Source: an uncultured Roseateles sp. (GTDB lineage Bacteria > Pseudomonadota > Gammaproteobacteria > Burkholderiales > Burkholderiaceae_C). From it: DNA of 64,000 nt. Under the pieces are notes generated by a model. The model saw only the letters and a program-made list of their open reading frames with translations. It made no database searches and was not told the origin of the DNA. Position 1 is the stretch's first letter. Each line of letters begins with the position of its first letter. Positions 17,141-27,514 of the stretch are shown here, one piece after another. The DNA lies in NCBI RefSeq assembly GCF_963422335.1, contig NZ_OY729424.1, positions 186,001 to 250,000 of the forward strand, read 5' to 3'. The position numbers and the translations under genes were made by a program.

Positions 17141-17192
17141 GTGCAAATCTCCGTCAATGAGAGTGGGGTGGGGAGGGAACACCCCCCATGAA

Positions 17193-17208
17193 TGCAGGGG
17201 TCGTGCCA
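17193..17208 (-). promoter_or_regulatory. Sigma-54 (RpoN) promoter of pilA
   Basis: On the minus strand TGGCACGACCCCTGCA matches the RpoN consensus with invariant GG and GC dinucleotides at the correct 12-base spacing (one mismatch, CTGC for TTGC). It lies 53-68 bp before the pilin ATG. RpoN/PilR control of pilA is established in related proteobacteria. Confidence 0.82.
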
Positions 17209-17268
17209 GCCTGGGTTTTGGGCCATTCGTGAGAATTGGCACGATTTTTTGAGGCTTTTCTCGAATCG

Positions 17269-17335
17269 GGTGACAATTTTCGTCACCTGGGCTGCCGGAT
17301 TTGGTCGCCTCGGCGGTGAAGCGACCATTTTTGTC
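17269..17335. promoter_or_regulatory. Two GAC-N7-GTC inverted-repeat elements upstream of the pilA sigma-54 promoter
   Basis: Two inverted repeats share GAC, seven T-rich bases and GTC: one at 17272-17284 (within a longer GGTGAC/GTCACC dyad, 17269-17287) and one at 17323-17335. Their centres are 51 bp apart, about five helical turns, and about 75 and 125 bp upstream of the promoter. This is the arrangement expected for an enhancer-binding activator such as PilR. The second copy abuts the stop codon of the preceding gene. Binding is inferred. Confidence 0.5.
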
Positions 17336-17337
17336 AG

Positions 17338-18174
17338 TCAGTCACCGGCACTTGCCGGACCGAGAGCGTTCAGCGTGAAGCAGTAGCCCGCCTGCAGTGC
17401 ATGCAATTCGTGGCTGGTGCTCAGTGCGGCGACCTCGGTCATCACCGCGTCCATCTCGCCGGGCTTGATGTGGGTGATGTGCACCTGGATGCGGCCGGGC
17501 AGATGGGCCAGTTCCTGGCCGAGCATGCGCGGGCAGAGATGGCGGCTGATCCTGGCGAGTTGGCACTCGTCGTCGCCAAAGGCGGTTTCAATGACCAGAT
17601 GGGCGACACGCATGCGCTGCAACCGCTCCCACAGGGCCGGATTGGGGCCGGTGTCCCCGGTGTAGACCCAAAAGGCGGGCTCGCCGGCCAAGCCGACATG
17701 GGGCAGTTGCACGGCGAAGCCGACGGCCGGCACGGTGTGCAGCGCGCTGAGCACCTCGACGCGGCGCTCGCCTCGGGCGCCACGCAGGCTCAGCACCTCA
17801 CCGGTGTCGAAGGGCACCAGTTGCAACGCAGGCGCCTCGGGGCTGGGCAGGCGGGTGAAATCGGGCCAGATGACGCCATTGAACACGTGCTGGCGCAGGG
17901 CATCAAGCGTCTGCGGCAGGCCGTGCACCTGGATCGGCGGGCGGCCGCGCTGCTGGCGCAGGCGCATCACCGCGTCAGCAAGCAAGGCGATGGCCAGCAC
18001 ATGGTCCAGATGCGAGTGGCTGATCAGGATGTGGTCGATGGCCGCCAGCGCCTCCAGCGGCAGATCGCCCACGCCGGTGCCGGCGTCGATCAGCACATCG
18101 TCGTCCAGCAGGAATGCAGTGGTCTTGTAGCCGGCGGCAATGGCGCCTGAGCAGCCGAGGACGCGAATGTTCAT
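17338..18174 (-). CDS. Metallo-beta-lactamase-fold hydrolase, class II cyclic-nucleotide phosphodiesterase-like
   Basis: A 278-residue MBL-fold protein starting MNIRVLGCSGAIAAGYKTTAFLLDD. The zinc-binding HxHxDH motif is ISHSHLDHV around residue 57, and later histidines and aspartates are in VYTGDTGPN and VHITHIKPGE. These features resemble class II 3',5'-cyclic-nucleotide phosphodiesterases (cpdP/PDE1-like). The likely role is hydrolysis of cAMP or a related phosphodiester in the cytoplasm; tRNase Z-like alternatives lack this ending. I prefer the ATG at 18174 over an upstream frame that adds 29 arginine-rich residues with no fold. It follows the FHA gene on the same strand with a 260-bp gap. 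Confidence 0.8.
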   Translation of the reverse strand: MNIRVLGCSGAIAAGYKTTAFLLDDDVLIDAGTGVGDLPLEALAAIDHILISHSHLDHVLAIALLADAVMRLRQQRGRPPIQVHGLPQTLDALRQHVFNGVIWPDFTRLPSPEAPALQLVPFDTGEVLSLRGARGERRVEVLSALHTVPAVGFAVQLPHVGLAGEPAFWVYTGDTGPNPALWERLQRMRVAHLVIETAFGDDECQLARISRHLCPRMLGQELAHLPGRIQVHITHIKPGEMDAVMTEVAALSTSHELHALQAGYCFTLNALGPASAGD

Positions 18175-18436
18175 GAACCGTCCATCAATGCAGCGAGTCG
18201 CTGCCGCTGGGGTGGATTGGCCGTTCCGCAGGCGGGTGCCCGCGGGGCGTGAAAGTCTCAAGCCCTATGGTCGCGCCCACCCCCAAGCGACACAAGGCGG
18301 AAATCCGCATTTCTAGTCAGAACTTGGGACGGCGGACCGCACATCTTGCCAGGGCGTGAAATGCTTCACGGCGGCATCAATACGGCATCAAGCGACGCTG
18401 CACCCGGCGCTCCCGCGCCGGTTTCAAGCCGGCAAC

Positions 18437-19102
18437 TCAGGCCTGGATGAACTGCATCTGCGTGCCGGCCAGCTCGATCACGTCGCCGTCCTTCAGCGGG
18501 ATCGATTCGCCGGTCAGCGCCGCACCATTGACGCTGGGGCGCACGGCGCCCTCGACGTGGGCAAACACATAGCCACTGGGGCGTTTGGTGATCGAGGCCA
18601 CCTGCACGCCAGGCTTGCCAACGGTGGTGACAACCTTGCTGAGCGTCACTTCACGGCCCGCTGCCGCGCCATTGAGCACCTTGATCGAAGCCGGCAAGGT
18701 GCTGCTGGCCAAGCCCAGGCTGGCGGCCGAGGTGCTCGGCGCAAAGGGCCGGGCGAAGCCACCGCTCATCGGCGTGCCGGGCTGCAGGATCATGGTCTTT
18801 TCGTAGTCGTGGCTTTCCTCGACCAGGTACTTGATCTTGTACTTGCCGATCTCGACCGTGTCGTGGTGGGCCAGCAGCTGCTTCTTGATCGCCTTGCCGT
18901 TGATATACGTGCCGTTGGTGCTGTTCAGGTCTTCGATGAAGACATCGGCACCCACCATCTGCAAGACGGCATGCTCACCGCTGACCGCCAGATTGTCGAT
19001 CACGATGTCGTTGTAGGGACGACGCCCGAGCGTGGTCTTGTCCTTGGTGATCTGCACATCCTTGATCACCACCCCGTCGAGCGACACCACCAGCTTGCCC
19101 AT
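18437..19102 (-). CDS. FHA-domain protein
   Basis: A 221-residue cytosolic protein with a forkhead-associated domain at the N-terminus: KTTLGRRPYNDIVIDNLAVSGEHAVLQ and DLNSTNGTYINGK contain the conserved GR, S-x-x-H and NG residues that bind phosphothreonine. The C-terminal half (about residues 130-221; INVLNGAAAGREVTLSKVVTTVGKPGVQ-like region and VNGAALTGESIPLKDGDVIELAGTQMQF) looks like a second, degenerate FHA fold. It is encoded directly downstream of a PP2C phosphatase and a Ser/Thr kinase on the same strand, so it probably reads phosphothreonines written by that kinase. No type VI secretion genes are nearby. Confidence 0.9.
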   Translation of the reverse strand: MGKLVVSLDGVVIKDVQITKDKTTLGRRPYNDIVIDNLAVSGEHAVLQMVGADVFIEDLNSTNGTYINGKAIKKQLLAHHDTVEIGKYKIKYLVEESHDYEKTMILQPGTPMSGGFARPFAPSTSAASLGLASSTLPASIKVLNGAAAGREVTLSKVVTTVGKPGVQVASITKRPSGYVFAHVEGAVRPSVNGAALTGESIPLKDGDVIELAGTQMQFIQA

Positions 19103-19212
19103 GCTTGACCTCGAATCCGTCGTCTTGTGTTGCGATTATTGCCTGCGGCCCGCGCCCCGAAGCTGTGCCAAAGGCCTTGCTGCGCCTTTTGGCCTTGTCC
19201 GGAACTCCGGGC

Positions 19213-20001
19213 TCAGCGCCGTCCGAAGGGCCACCAGGAGCGCCCTCCAGCGCTCGTGCGACCCCCCATACGGGCAAGGATGACCGCGATATTATCCTTT
19301 CCGCCCATATCGTTGGCGGCGGCGATCAAAGCGGCCGCCGTCTCGGGCAGAGTGTTGTTGCTACGCAGCACCTGCGCGATGCTGTCATCGTCGAGCATGT
19401 CGGACAGGCCGTCCGAGCACATCAGGTAGATGTCACCCGGCAGGGCCTCGTGCAGGTGGGTCTCCAGCATGACCGTGTCTTCCACGCCCACCGCCCGCGT
19501 GACCAGGTTCTTGTTCGACGAGTAGGCTGCCTCTTCGGGCGTGATGATGCCGGCGTCAAGCTGCTCCTGCAGCAGCGAGTGGTCGCGGGTCAGCTGGTTC
19601 AGGCGGTCGTCGCGGAAGCGGTAAGCACGGGAGTCGCCCACATGACCCAGCAGCAATCGCTCGCCGCGGAACACGCCCACCACCAGGGTGGTACCCATGC
19701 CGGCGTACTTGGGGTTGCTGTTGGCGGCGTTGAAGATGGCGCGGTTGGCGTTGTCGACGCAGATGTCCATCGCACGCTTGACGTCGCTGTCACCGACGGT
19801 GCCTGCGGCCTCTTCCAGCCAACGGCCGAGTTCGGATTTGATGAAGGAGGTGGCCATGCCGCTGGCCACTTCGCCAGCGTTGTAGCCGCCCATGCCATCC
19901 GCCAGCACGGCCAGGGCCACGGCCTCGTCCAGAGCGACCGAGTCTTCGTTGTTGTCGCGCGCACGGCCCACGTCGGTGGCGCTGAAGAACTCGAATGTCA
20001 T
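19213..20001 (-). CDS. PP2C-family Ser/Thr protein phosphatase
   Basis: A 262-residue PPM/PP2C phosphatase. Metal-coordinating motifs are seen in RDNNEDSVAL, AVLADGMGGYNAGEVAS, LLLGHVGDSRAYRFRDDRLNQLTRDHSLLQEQ, YLMCSDGLSDMLDDD and GGKDNIAVILARM, covering the standard family motifs. It removes phosphate from Ser/Thr and is the expected antagonist of the kinase encoded 110 bp upstream. There is no membrane segment. The gene begins at an ATG in MTFEFFSATDVGRARDNNED. It lies between the kinase and the FHA gene in one apparent transcription unit. Confidence 0.95.
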   Translation of the reverse strand: MTFEFFSATDVGRARDNNEDSVALDEAVALAVLADGMGGYNAGEVASGMATSFIKSELGRWLEEAAGTVGDSDVKRAMDICVDNANRAIFNAANSNPKYAGMGTTLVVGVFRGERLLLGHVGDSRAYRFRDDRLNQLTRDHSLLQEQLDAGIITPEEAAYSSNKNLVTRAVGVEDTVMLETHLHEALPGDIYLMCSDGLSDMLDDDSIAQVLRSNNTLPETAAALIAAANDMGGKDNIAVILARMGGRTSAGGRSWWPFGRR

Positions 20002-20014
20002 TCAGTACCGCCCG

Positions 20015-20090
20015 GCCGTCCGAAGGTACTGATGCTCCCCCTCGGGGGGCAGTGAACGAAGTGAACTCGGGGGCTGTTTCATCCTAGCGG
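20015..20090. repeat. GC-rich intergenic dyad between kinase and phosphatase genes
   Basis: The gap between the kinase stop and the phosphatase start holds CCCCCTCGGGGGG followed by GTGAACGAAGTGAAC and CTCGGGGGC. C-runs and G-runs can pair in several registers. Similar GC-rich intergenic hairpins are scattered through Burkholderiales genomes; it may act as a terminator or mRNA-stability element. Only one copy is visible in this window. Confidence 0.4.
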
Positions 20091-20111
20091 TGTAAAGAAT
20101 GCGTTTGGCGG

Positions 20112-21212
<1,101 letters not shown>

Positions 21213-21288
21213 GGTGGCGCCGCCCGCGGCAGACGGGCGTTCAAGGGCGCTTCGGAGACAACACCGCTGGGCTGGGACATGCCCGATC

Positions 21289-21993
21289 TTAAGGGGTGGC
21301 GGCTTCCGCGCTTGCCTGTCGCTTGGCCAGGTACATGCCCAGACCGACCACGAAGGCGGCGCAGGCCAGGCTCACCGGCAACTCCATGCCATGCATGTGG
21401 GCGTCGAACCAGTCGTGGATGGCCATATCGGACACGGCCATTTCACCGGAGACAAAGCCCAGCAGCGCGGCACCCATCGTGATGATGAACGGGTACTTCT
21501 GCATCAGCTTCAGCAACAGGGTGCTGCCAAAGATGATCAGCGGAATGGACAGGCCCAGGCCGATGATCAGCAGCGGTGTGCGCATGGCCTCGGGCGCGCT
21601 GTTTGCCGCGGCGGCGACGGCGATGACGTTGTCCAGGCTCATCACCAGGTCGGCAATCAGGATGGTGCGCACGGCCGACCACAGCGAAGCGCTGGCCTTG
21701 ACGTCGCCGCCATCGTCACCACCGGCCAGCAGTTGCACGCCGATCCAGATCAGCAGCACCGAACCCACCAGCTTCAAATAGGGGAATTGCAGCAGGGTGA
21801 CGGCAAACAGGGTCAGCACCACGCGCAGCACGATGGCGGCGCCGCTGCCGGCAAACACGGCCTTGTTCTGCTGGTGTGGCGGCAGATTGCGCGCCGCCAG
21901 TGCGATCACGACCGCGTTGTCACCGGACAGCAAGATATTGACCCAGATGATTTTGAGCAAGGCGATCCAGAACGCGCCGGTGGTCAAATCCAT
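21289..21993 (-). CDS. TerC-family integral membrane protein (YjbE type)
   Basis: A 234-residue protein with about seven transmembrane helices. The family-defining acidic residues sit in helices: VNILLSGDNAVVIALAARNLP near the N-terminus and LIADLVMSLDNVIAVAAAAN in the middle. TerC proteins are linked to metal-ion (notably manganese) homeostasis or exoenzyme metalation. The start MDLTTGAFWIALLKIIW is supported by the fold beginning immediately. It lies just upstream of the kinase gene on the same strand, with an 76-bp gap, and downstream of the sucCD terminator, so it probably has its own promoter. Confidence 0.9.
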   Translation of the reverse strand: MDLTTGAFWIALLKIIWVNILLSGDNAVVIALAARNLPPHQQNKAVFAGSGAAIVLRVVLTLFAVTLLQFPYLKLVGSVLLIWIGVQLLAGGDDGGDVKASASLWSAVRTILIADLVMSLDNVIAVAAAANSAPEAMRTPLLIIGLGLSIPLIIFGSTLLLKLMQKYPFIITMGAALLGFVSGEMAVSDMAIHDWFDAHMHGMELPVSLACAAFVVGLGMYLAKRQASAEAATP

Positions 21994-22123
21994 GTGATTG
22001 GCTCCCGAATGAGGGTAAAAAGGCTGCGGCCCAGCGAGTGGCCGCGCAACGCTGAAGTGTCGCCGCTGGCGTGCTGCCCACGGTGCGGGGTTCTACGCAT
22101 CTGCACCGGCCTTCAGCAACAAG

Positions 22124-22145
22124 AAAGCCGCCCGAAGGCGGCTTT
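22124..22145 (-). terminator. Terminator of the sucCD operon
   Basis: On the minus strand AAAGCCGCC, a TTCG loop and GGCGGCTTT form a nine-base stem followed by CTTG. It lies 23 bp after the sucD stop codon. Confidence 0.8.
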
Positions 22146-22167
22146 GGCTATCGAAGCAGAACAGGCG

Positions 22168-23061
22168 TCAGAGCAAGGCCTTGAGCAGCTTGGCCATTTC
22201 CGACGGATTGCGCGTGACGGTGAAGCCGCAGGCCTCCATCACTTCCAGCTTCGCGTCGGCCGTGTCGGCACCGCCGCTGATCAGCGCACCGGCATGGCCC
22301 ATGCGCTTGCCGGCAGGGGCAGTGACGCCAGCGATGAAGCCGACGATGGGCTTCTTCATATGGTCCTTGCACCAGCGTGCGGCTTCGGCTTCATCCGGGC
22401 CACCGATCTCGCCGATCATGATCACCGCGTCGGTGTCCGGATCGTCGTTGAAGGCCTTCATCACGTCGATGTGCTTCAGGCCGTTGATCGGGTCGCCACC
22501 GATGCCCACGGCGCTGGACTGGCCCAGGCCGATTTCGGTCAGCTGGGCCACCGCTTCATAGGTCAGGGTGCCCGAGCGCGAGACCACGCCGATGCGGCCC
22601 TTGCGGTGGATGTGACCGGGCATGATGCCGATCTTGATTTCTTCCGGCGTGATCAGGCCCGGGCAGTTGGGGCCCAGCAGCAGGGTGCGCTTGCCACCAG
22701 CGGCCTCCTTGGCCTTCATGCGGTTGCGCACTTCCAGCATGTCACGGACCGGGATGCCTTCGGTGATGCAGATGGCCAGATCCAGATTGGCCTCGACGGC
22801 CTCCCAGATCGCGGCGGCGGCGCCTGCAGGCGGCACATAGATCACGCTGACGGTGGCGCCGGTGGCCTTGGCGGCCTCGGTCACATTGGCGTAGATCGGA
22901 ATGCCTTCGAAATCTTCACCGGCCTTCTTCGGGTTCACGCCGGCGACGAAGCAGTTCTGGCCGTTCGCGTAGTCACGGCACATGCGGGTGTGGAACTGGC
23001 CCGTCTTGCCCGTGATGCCCTGGGTGATGACCTTGGTGTCTTTGTTGATGTAGATGCTCAT
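22168..23061 (-). CDS. sucD: Succinyl-CoA synthetase (ADP-forming) alpha subunit
   Basis: A 297-residue TCA-cycle enzyme subunit. It starts MSIYINKDTKVITQGITGKTGQFHT, has the CoA-binding GVNPKKAG and YVPPAGAAAAI segments, and the phosphohistidine region around GHAGALISGG, with GPNCPGLITP in between. With SucB/SucC beta it converts succinyl-CoA to succinate with ATP formation in the cytoplasm. It is encoded 34 bp downstream of sucC on the minus strand. Length is canonical. Confidence 0.98.
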   Translation of the reverse strand: MSIYINKDTKVITQGITGKTGQFHTRMCRDYANGQNCFVAGVNPKKAGEDFEGIPIYANVTEAAKATGATVSVIYVPPAGAAAAIWEAVEANLDLAICITEGIPVRDMLEVRNRMKAKEAAGGKRTLLLGPNCPGLITPEEIKIGIMPGHIHRKGRIGVVSRSGTLTYEAVAQLTEIGLGQSSAVGIGGDPINGLKHIDVMKAFNDDPDTDAVIMIGEIGGPDEAEAARWCKDHMKKPIVGFIAGVTAPAGKRMGHAGALISGGADTADAKLEVMEACGFTVTRNPSEMAKLLKALL

Positions 23062-23095
23062 GGCGAATTCTTTCTAGTCAGTCTTGGGCAGGCGC

Positions 23096-24256
<1,161 letters not shown>

Positions 24257-24278
24257 GGGGGTCTCGCTTGGGAAAAGT

Positions 24279-24878
24279 TCAGGAAAGGTTTGACGCCCCG
24301 TCAGCCGTGGCGGCCGCGAGCGTGCTCGACGGTGCCCGGAACCAGCGGGGGTAGTAGGTCTTGACCGCCTCGCCATCGCGCCTCAGCGCATGGCAGCGGT
24401 CAAGCTGGAAGGGCGGCACGTCGCCGCCGGGGCCTTCGCGGGTGTCCAGCACCACGCCGGCAAAGGCCTGCATCACGGCGGTCGGCAGCACCTGGCTCAT
24501 TTCGGTCAGATGGGTGCAGCCCTGCACACCGCCCAGGCGCGCCTTGACTTCGTGGCGAAAGCCCTTGAGCAGGTTCAGACCGACCAGGCGGGCGTAGGCA
24601 TCGCCATGATCGTCGCAGCGGCCGGGGTAAGGCATGCGGCGCGTTTCCGCTCCGGCCTCGCGTATCGTCAGCTGGGTATCGACAACCAGCCGCAACAGCA
24701 TGTCGTGGATCGGATCACCAGCCAGACGCACGCCCTGGGCCAGGGTCACATCGTGGGACTTGGTGTCGGACAGATGGGCATCGACCTCCCACAGCCCATC
24801 GTCGCGGGCATAGACGTGCACGTCTATGCTGCGTCGGTGCATGAGCTTGCGCTCGGGCGATGCGGGAGGCAGGGACAT
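24279..24878 (-). CDS. DUF2889 protein
   Basis: A 199-residue cytosolic protein. It shows the RRSIDVHVYARDDGLWEVDAHLSDTKSHDV opening and GCTHLTEMSQVLPTAVMQAF of the DUF2889 family, common in betaproteobacteria and without a settled function. The start at 24878 (MSLPPASPERKLMHRR) was preferred to a longer frame running to 24956. It lies upstream of sucC on the same strand with a 22-bp gap from its stop to the sucC start, so it may be the first gene of the sucCD transcript. Confidence 0.8.
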   Translation of the reverse strand: MSLPPASPERKLMHRRSIDVHVYARDDGLWEVDAHLSDTKSHDVTLAQGVRLAGDPIHDMLLRLVVDTQLTIREAGAETRRMPYPGRCDDHGDAYARLVGLNLLKGFRHEVKARLGGVQGCTHLTEMSQVLPTAVMQAFAGVVLDTREGPGGDVPPFQLDRCHALRRDGEAVKTYYPRWFRAPSSTLAAATADGASNLS

Positions 24879-25037
24879 CAGGTCAACGAGCGGGAGGGCC
24901 GTCGGGGAGGGACGTGAAAACACCCCGGCGTGGGGGCGCCGGGCAACAGGCGGCAATGTAGCATGCTGCGCCGCACCAAGGCTTTCACCAAGCTTTCAAG
25001 CGCTTGATTGACCGCCCGGCCGTATCACTCGCAAGCG

Positions 25038-25583
25038 TCACTCATCCTCGAAGCCCCTCACAACCTTGCGTATCACCTCGGGCGAGAAGCCGCGACCGGC
25101 CAGAAAGCGCATCTGCTTGGCGAGGGCGGCGGGTTCGGTGGCAATTTCGCCGAATTTGCGCTGCCAGACCTGGCGCGCCCGGTCGAATTCGCTGTCTTTC
25201 AGCGCCTGCTGGCTGGCAGCGTCGGGCGCCACGCCATGCTGCGACAGCTCCTGCCGGATGCGCAGATTGCCATAGCGCTGGGCCCGGGCATTGATGCGCG
25301 ATTCGACAAAGCGAGCCTCGCTCAGATAGCGATTTGCCTGCAGCCAGTCGAGCAAGGCTTCGACGGCCTCGGCGTGATTGACGGAGGCGGGAGCGTCATC
25401 GTCCGATTCGACATCTGCATCGGCATCGGCTGCTTCGTCAGCCCCCGCCTCCCGGCGGGCCTGACGCTCTTTCTCGTCCTGCTGGCGCGCAATGCGCAGC
25501 AGCTTGCGCTGCAACTCGCTGCGGCTGTGTTCGCGCTGGGCCAGCAGCGCGATCGCGCGGGCCTTCAGCGACAGCGGCTTCAC
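25038..25583 (-). CDS. recX: RecX, regulator of RecA
   Basis: A 181-residue helical protein that binds RecA filaments and inhibits their activity. RecX-like three-helix repeats are visible: LKARAIALLAQREHSRSELQRKLLR, ALLDWLQANRYLSEARFVESRINARAQRYGNLRIRQELSQHGV, and LAKQMRFLAGRGFSPEVIRKVVRGF. An acidic insertion (GADEAADADADVESDDDAPA, about residues 45-65) is longer than in E. coli RecX. It follows recA by 30 bp on the same strand, the usual recA-recX arrangement, so it should share SOS control. Confidence 0.95.
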   Translation of the reverse strand: MKPLSLKARAIALLAQREHSRSELQRKLLRIARQQDEKERQARREAGADEAADADADVESDDDAPASVNHAEAVEALLDWLQANRYLSEARFVESRINARAQRYGNLRIRQELSQHGVAPDAASQQALKDSEFDRARQVWQRKFGEIATEPAALAKQMRFLAGRGFSPEVIRKVVRGFEDE

Positions 25584-25613
25584 GGAGCTGCGACTGAAGG
25601 CCGGGTGAGCTGC

Positions 25614-26648
25614 TTACTGCGCCTCGGCGGCCTGCAGCGGCACGCCCATCGCTTCACGCACCTTGTTCTCGATTTCCAGCGCGATGTCACGGTTCTCGCG
25701 CAGGAATTCGCGGGCGTTGTCCTTGCCCTGGCCGATCTTCTCGCCGTTGTAGGCATACCAGGAGCCGGACTTGTCGAGTATCTTGGCCTCGACGCCCATG
25801 TCGATGACCTCGCCTTCGCGGCTGATGCCCTCGCCATAGAGGATGTCGAACTCGGCGGTCTTGAACGGCGGTGCGACCTTGTTCTTGACGACCTTGACCT
25901 TGGTCTCGCTGCCGATGATCTCCTCGCCCTTCTTGATATTGCCGATGCGGCGGATATCCAGACGCACCGAGGCGTAGAACTTCAAGGCATTGCCGCCGGT
26001 GGTGGTTTCGGGGCTGCCGAACATCACGCCGATCTTCATGCGGATCTGGTTGATGAAGATGACCATGCAGTTGGTCTTCTTGATCGTCGCGGTCAGCTTG
26101 CGCAGCGCCTGGCTCATCAAACGGGCCTGCAGACCGGGCAGCGAGTCGCCCATTTCGCCTTCCAGCTCGGCCTTGGGCGTCAGCGCGGCGACCGAGTCGA
26201 CGACGATCAGGTCCACCGAGCCGGAGCGCACCAGCGCATCAACGATCTCGAGGGCCTGTTCGCCGGTGTCGGGCTGGCTGATCAGCAGGTCTTGCAGGTT
26301 GACGCCCAGCTTCTGTGCGTATTGCGCATCGAGTGCATGCTCGGCGTCGATGAAGGCGCAGACGCCGGACTGCTTTTGCATCTCGGCAATCACCTGCAGG
26401 GTCAGGGTCGTCTTGCCCGAGGATTCAGGGCCGTAGATCTCGACCACGCGGCCGCGCGGCAGGCCACCTACGCCCAGTGCGATGTCCAGGCCCAGCGAGC
26501 CGGTGGAGACGACTTGAATGTCGGCAATGACCTCGCCTTCGCCCAGCCGCATGATGGAGCCCTTGCCGAACTGCTTTTCGATCTGGGCAAGTGCGGCGGC
26601 CAGGGCCTTGGCTTTTTCGGGGTTGACTGATTTCACTGGGGCGTCCAT
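25614..26648 (-). CDS. recA: RecA recombinase
   Basis: A 344-residue RecA. The Walker A motif is GPESSGKTTL, DNA-binding loop L2 region GGNALKFYASVRLDIRRIG, and the N-terminal KALAAALAQIEKQFGKGSIMRLGEGE is classical. It catalyses homologous recombination and triggers LexA cleavage in the SOS response. An SOS box 39-54 bp upstream implies LexA repression. Followed by recX. Confidence 0.99.
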   Translation of the reverse strand: MDAPVKSVNPEKAKALAAALAQIEKQFGKGSIMRLGEGEVIADIQVVSTGSLGLDIALGVGGLPRGRVVEIYGPESSGKTTLTLQVIAEMQKQSGVCAFIDAEHALDAQYAQKLGVNLQDLLISQPDTGEQALEIVDALVRSGSVDLIVVDSVAALTPKAELEGEMGDSLPGLQARLMSQALRKLTATIKKTNCMVIFINQIRMKIGVMFGSPETTTGGNALKFYASVRLDIRRIGNIKKGEEIIGSETKVKVVKNKVAPPFKTAEFDILYGEGISREGEVIDMGVEAKILDKSGSWYAYNGEKIGQGKDNAREFLRENRDIALEIENKVREAMGVPLQAAEAQ

Positions 26649-26686
26649 GGTGTGTCTCCGGGTTCGATGCCGAATTATGACTCAAT

Positions 26687-26702
26687 CTGTATATTCGTAC
26701 AG
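26687..26702. promoter_or_regulatory. LexA (SOS) box upstream of recA
   Basis: CTGTATATTCGTACAG is a CTGT-N8-ACAG palindrome matching the gammaproteobacterial/betaproteobacterial LexA site. Its location 39 bp before the recA start codon is typical. Confidence 0.9.
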
Positions 26703-26787
26703 TAGTTTTCTGCGGTCAAGCCGAGCCTTTTGTGAGCGTCCCTAGAATTGGGGACGGTCCTGAACCCTGGGCTGAATGGGAGAGCGC

Positions 26788-27459
26788 ATGCGCATATTGA
26801 TTGCTGAAGACGACCAGGTGCTGGCCGACGGCCTGCTGCGCTCGCTGCGCAATGCCGGCTATGCGGTCGATCAGGTGAGCAGCGGCTCCGAGGCCGATGC
26901 GGCGCTGGCCTCGCATGAGTTCGATCTGCTGATACTGGACCTGGGCCTGCCGCGCATGCACGGCCTGGACGTGCTGCGCAAGCTGCGCGGGCGCGGCTCT
27001 TCGGTGCCGGTGCTGATCCTGACCGCGGCCGATAGCGTCGAGCAGCGCGTCAAGGGGCTGGACCTGGGCGCCGACGACTACATGGCCAAGCCCTTCTCGC
27101 TGCAGGAGCTTGAAGCTCGCGTGCGCGCCCTGACCCGCCGCGGCCTGGGCACCGCCTCCAGCGTGATCAAGCATGGACCGCTGAGCTTCGACTCCACCGG
27201 GCGCGTGGCCTATATCAACGAGCAGATGATAGAGCTGTCCGCCCGCGAGCTGAGCCTGCTGGAGGTGCTGCTGCAGCGCGCCGGCCGACTGGTCAGCAAG
27301 GACCAGCTGGTCGAGCATTTGTGCGAATGGGGCGAAGAGGTCAGCAACAACGCGATCGAGGTCTATATCCACCGGCTTCGCAAGAAGATCGAGCAGGGGC
27401 CGATACGCATCGCCACCGTCCGCGGGCTGGGCTACTGTCTGGAGAAAATATCCAGTTGA
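26788..27459 (+). CDS. OmpR-family response regulator (TctD/QseB-like)
   Basis: A 223-residue two-component regulator. The receiver is MRILIAEDDQVLADGLLRSL with phospho-aspartate in LLILDLGLPRMHG and lysine in YMAKPFSLQEL; a winged-helix DNA-binding domain follows (LSARELSLLEVLLQRAGRLVSKDQLVEHL and NAIEVYIHRLRKKI). The start at 26788 follows GGGAGAGCG; an ATG four codons earlier is also in frame but would put the ribosome site inside the gene. It is 55 bp upstream of its partner histidine kinase gene. The family includes TctD, which controls tricarboxylate uptake, but no tctCBA transporter lies nearby. Confidence 0.92.
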   Translation: MRILIAEDDQVLADGLLRSLRNAGYAVDQVSSGSEADAALASHEFDLLILDLGLPRMHGLDVLRKLRGRGSSVPVLILTAADSVEQRVKGLDLGADDYMAKPFSLQELEARVRALTRRGLGTASSVIKHGPLSFDSTGRVAYINEQMIELSARELSLLEVLLQRAGRLVSKDQLVEHLCEWGEEVSNNAIEVYIHRLRKKIEQGPIRIATVRGLGYCLEKISS

Positions 27460-27514
27460 GTGCGGGTCGGACCTTGCCGCCTTGCAGCAAGCGCTGACCC
27501 CAACTGATCAGAAG

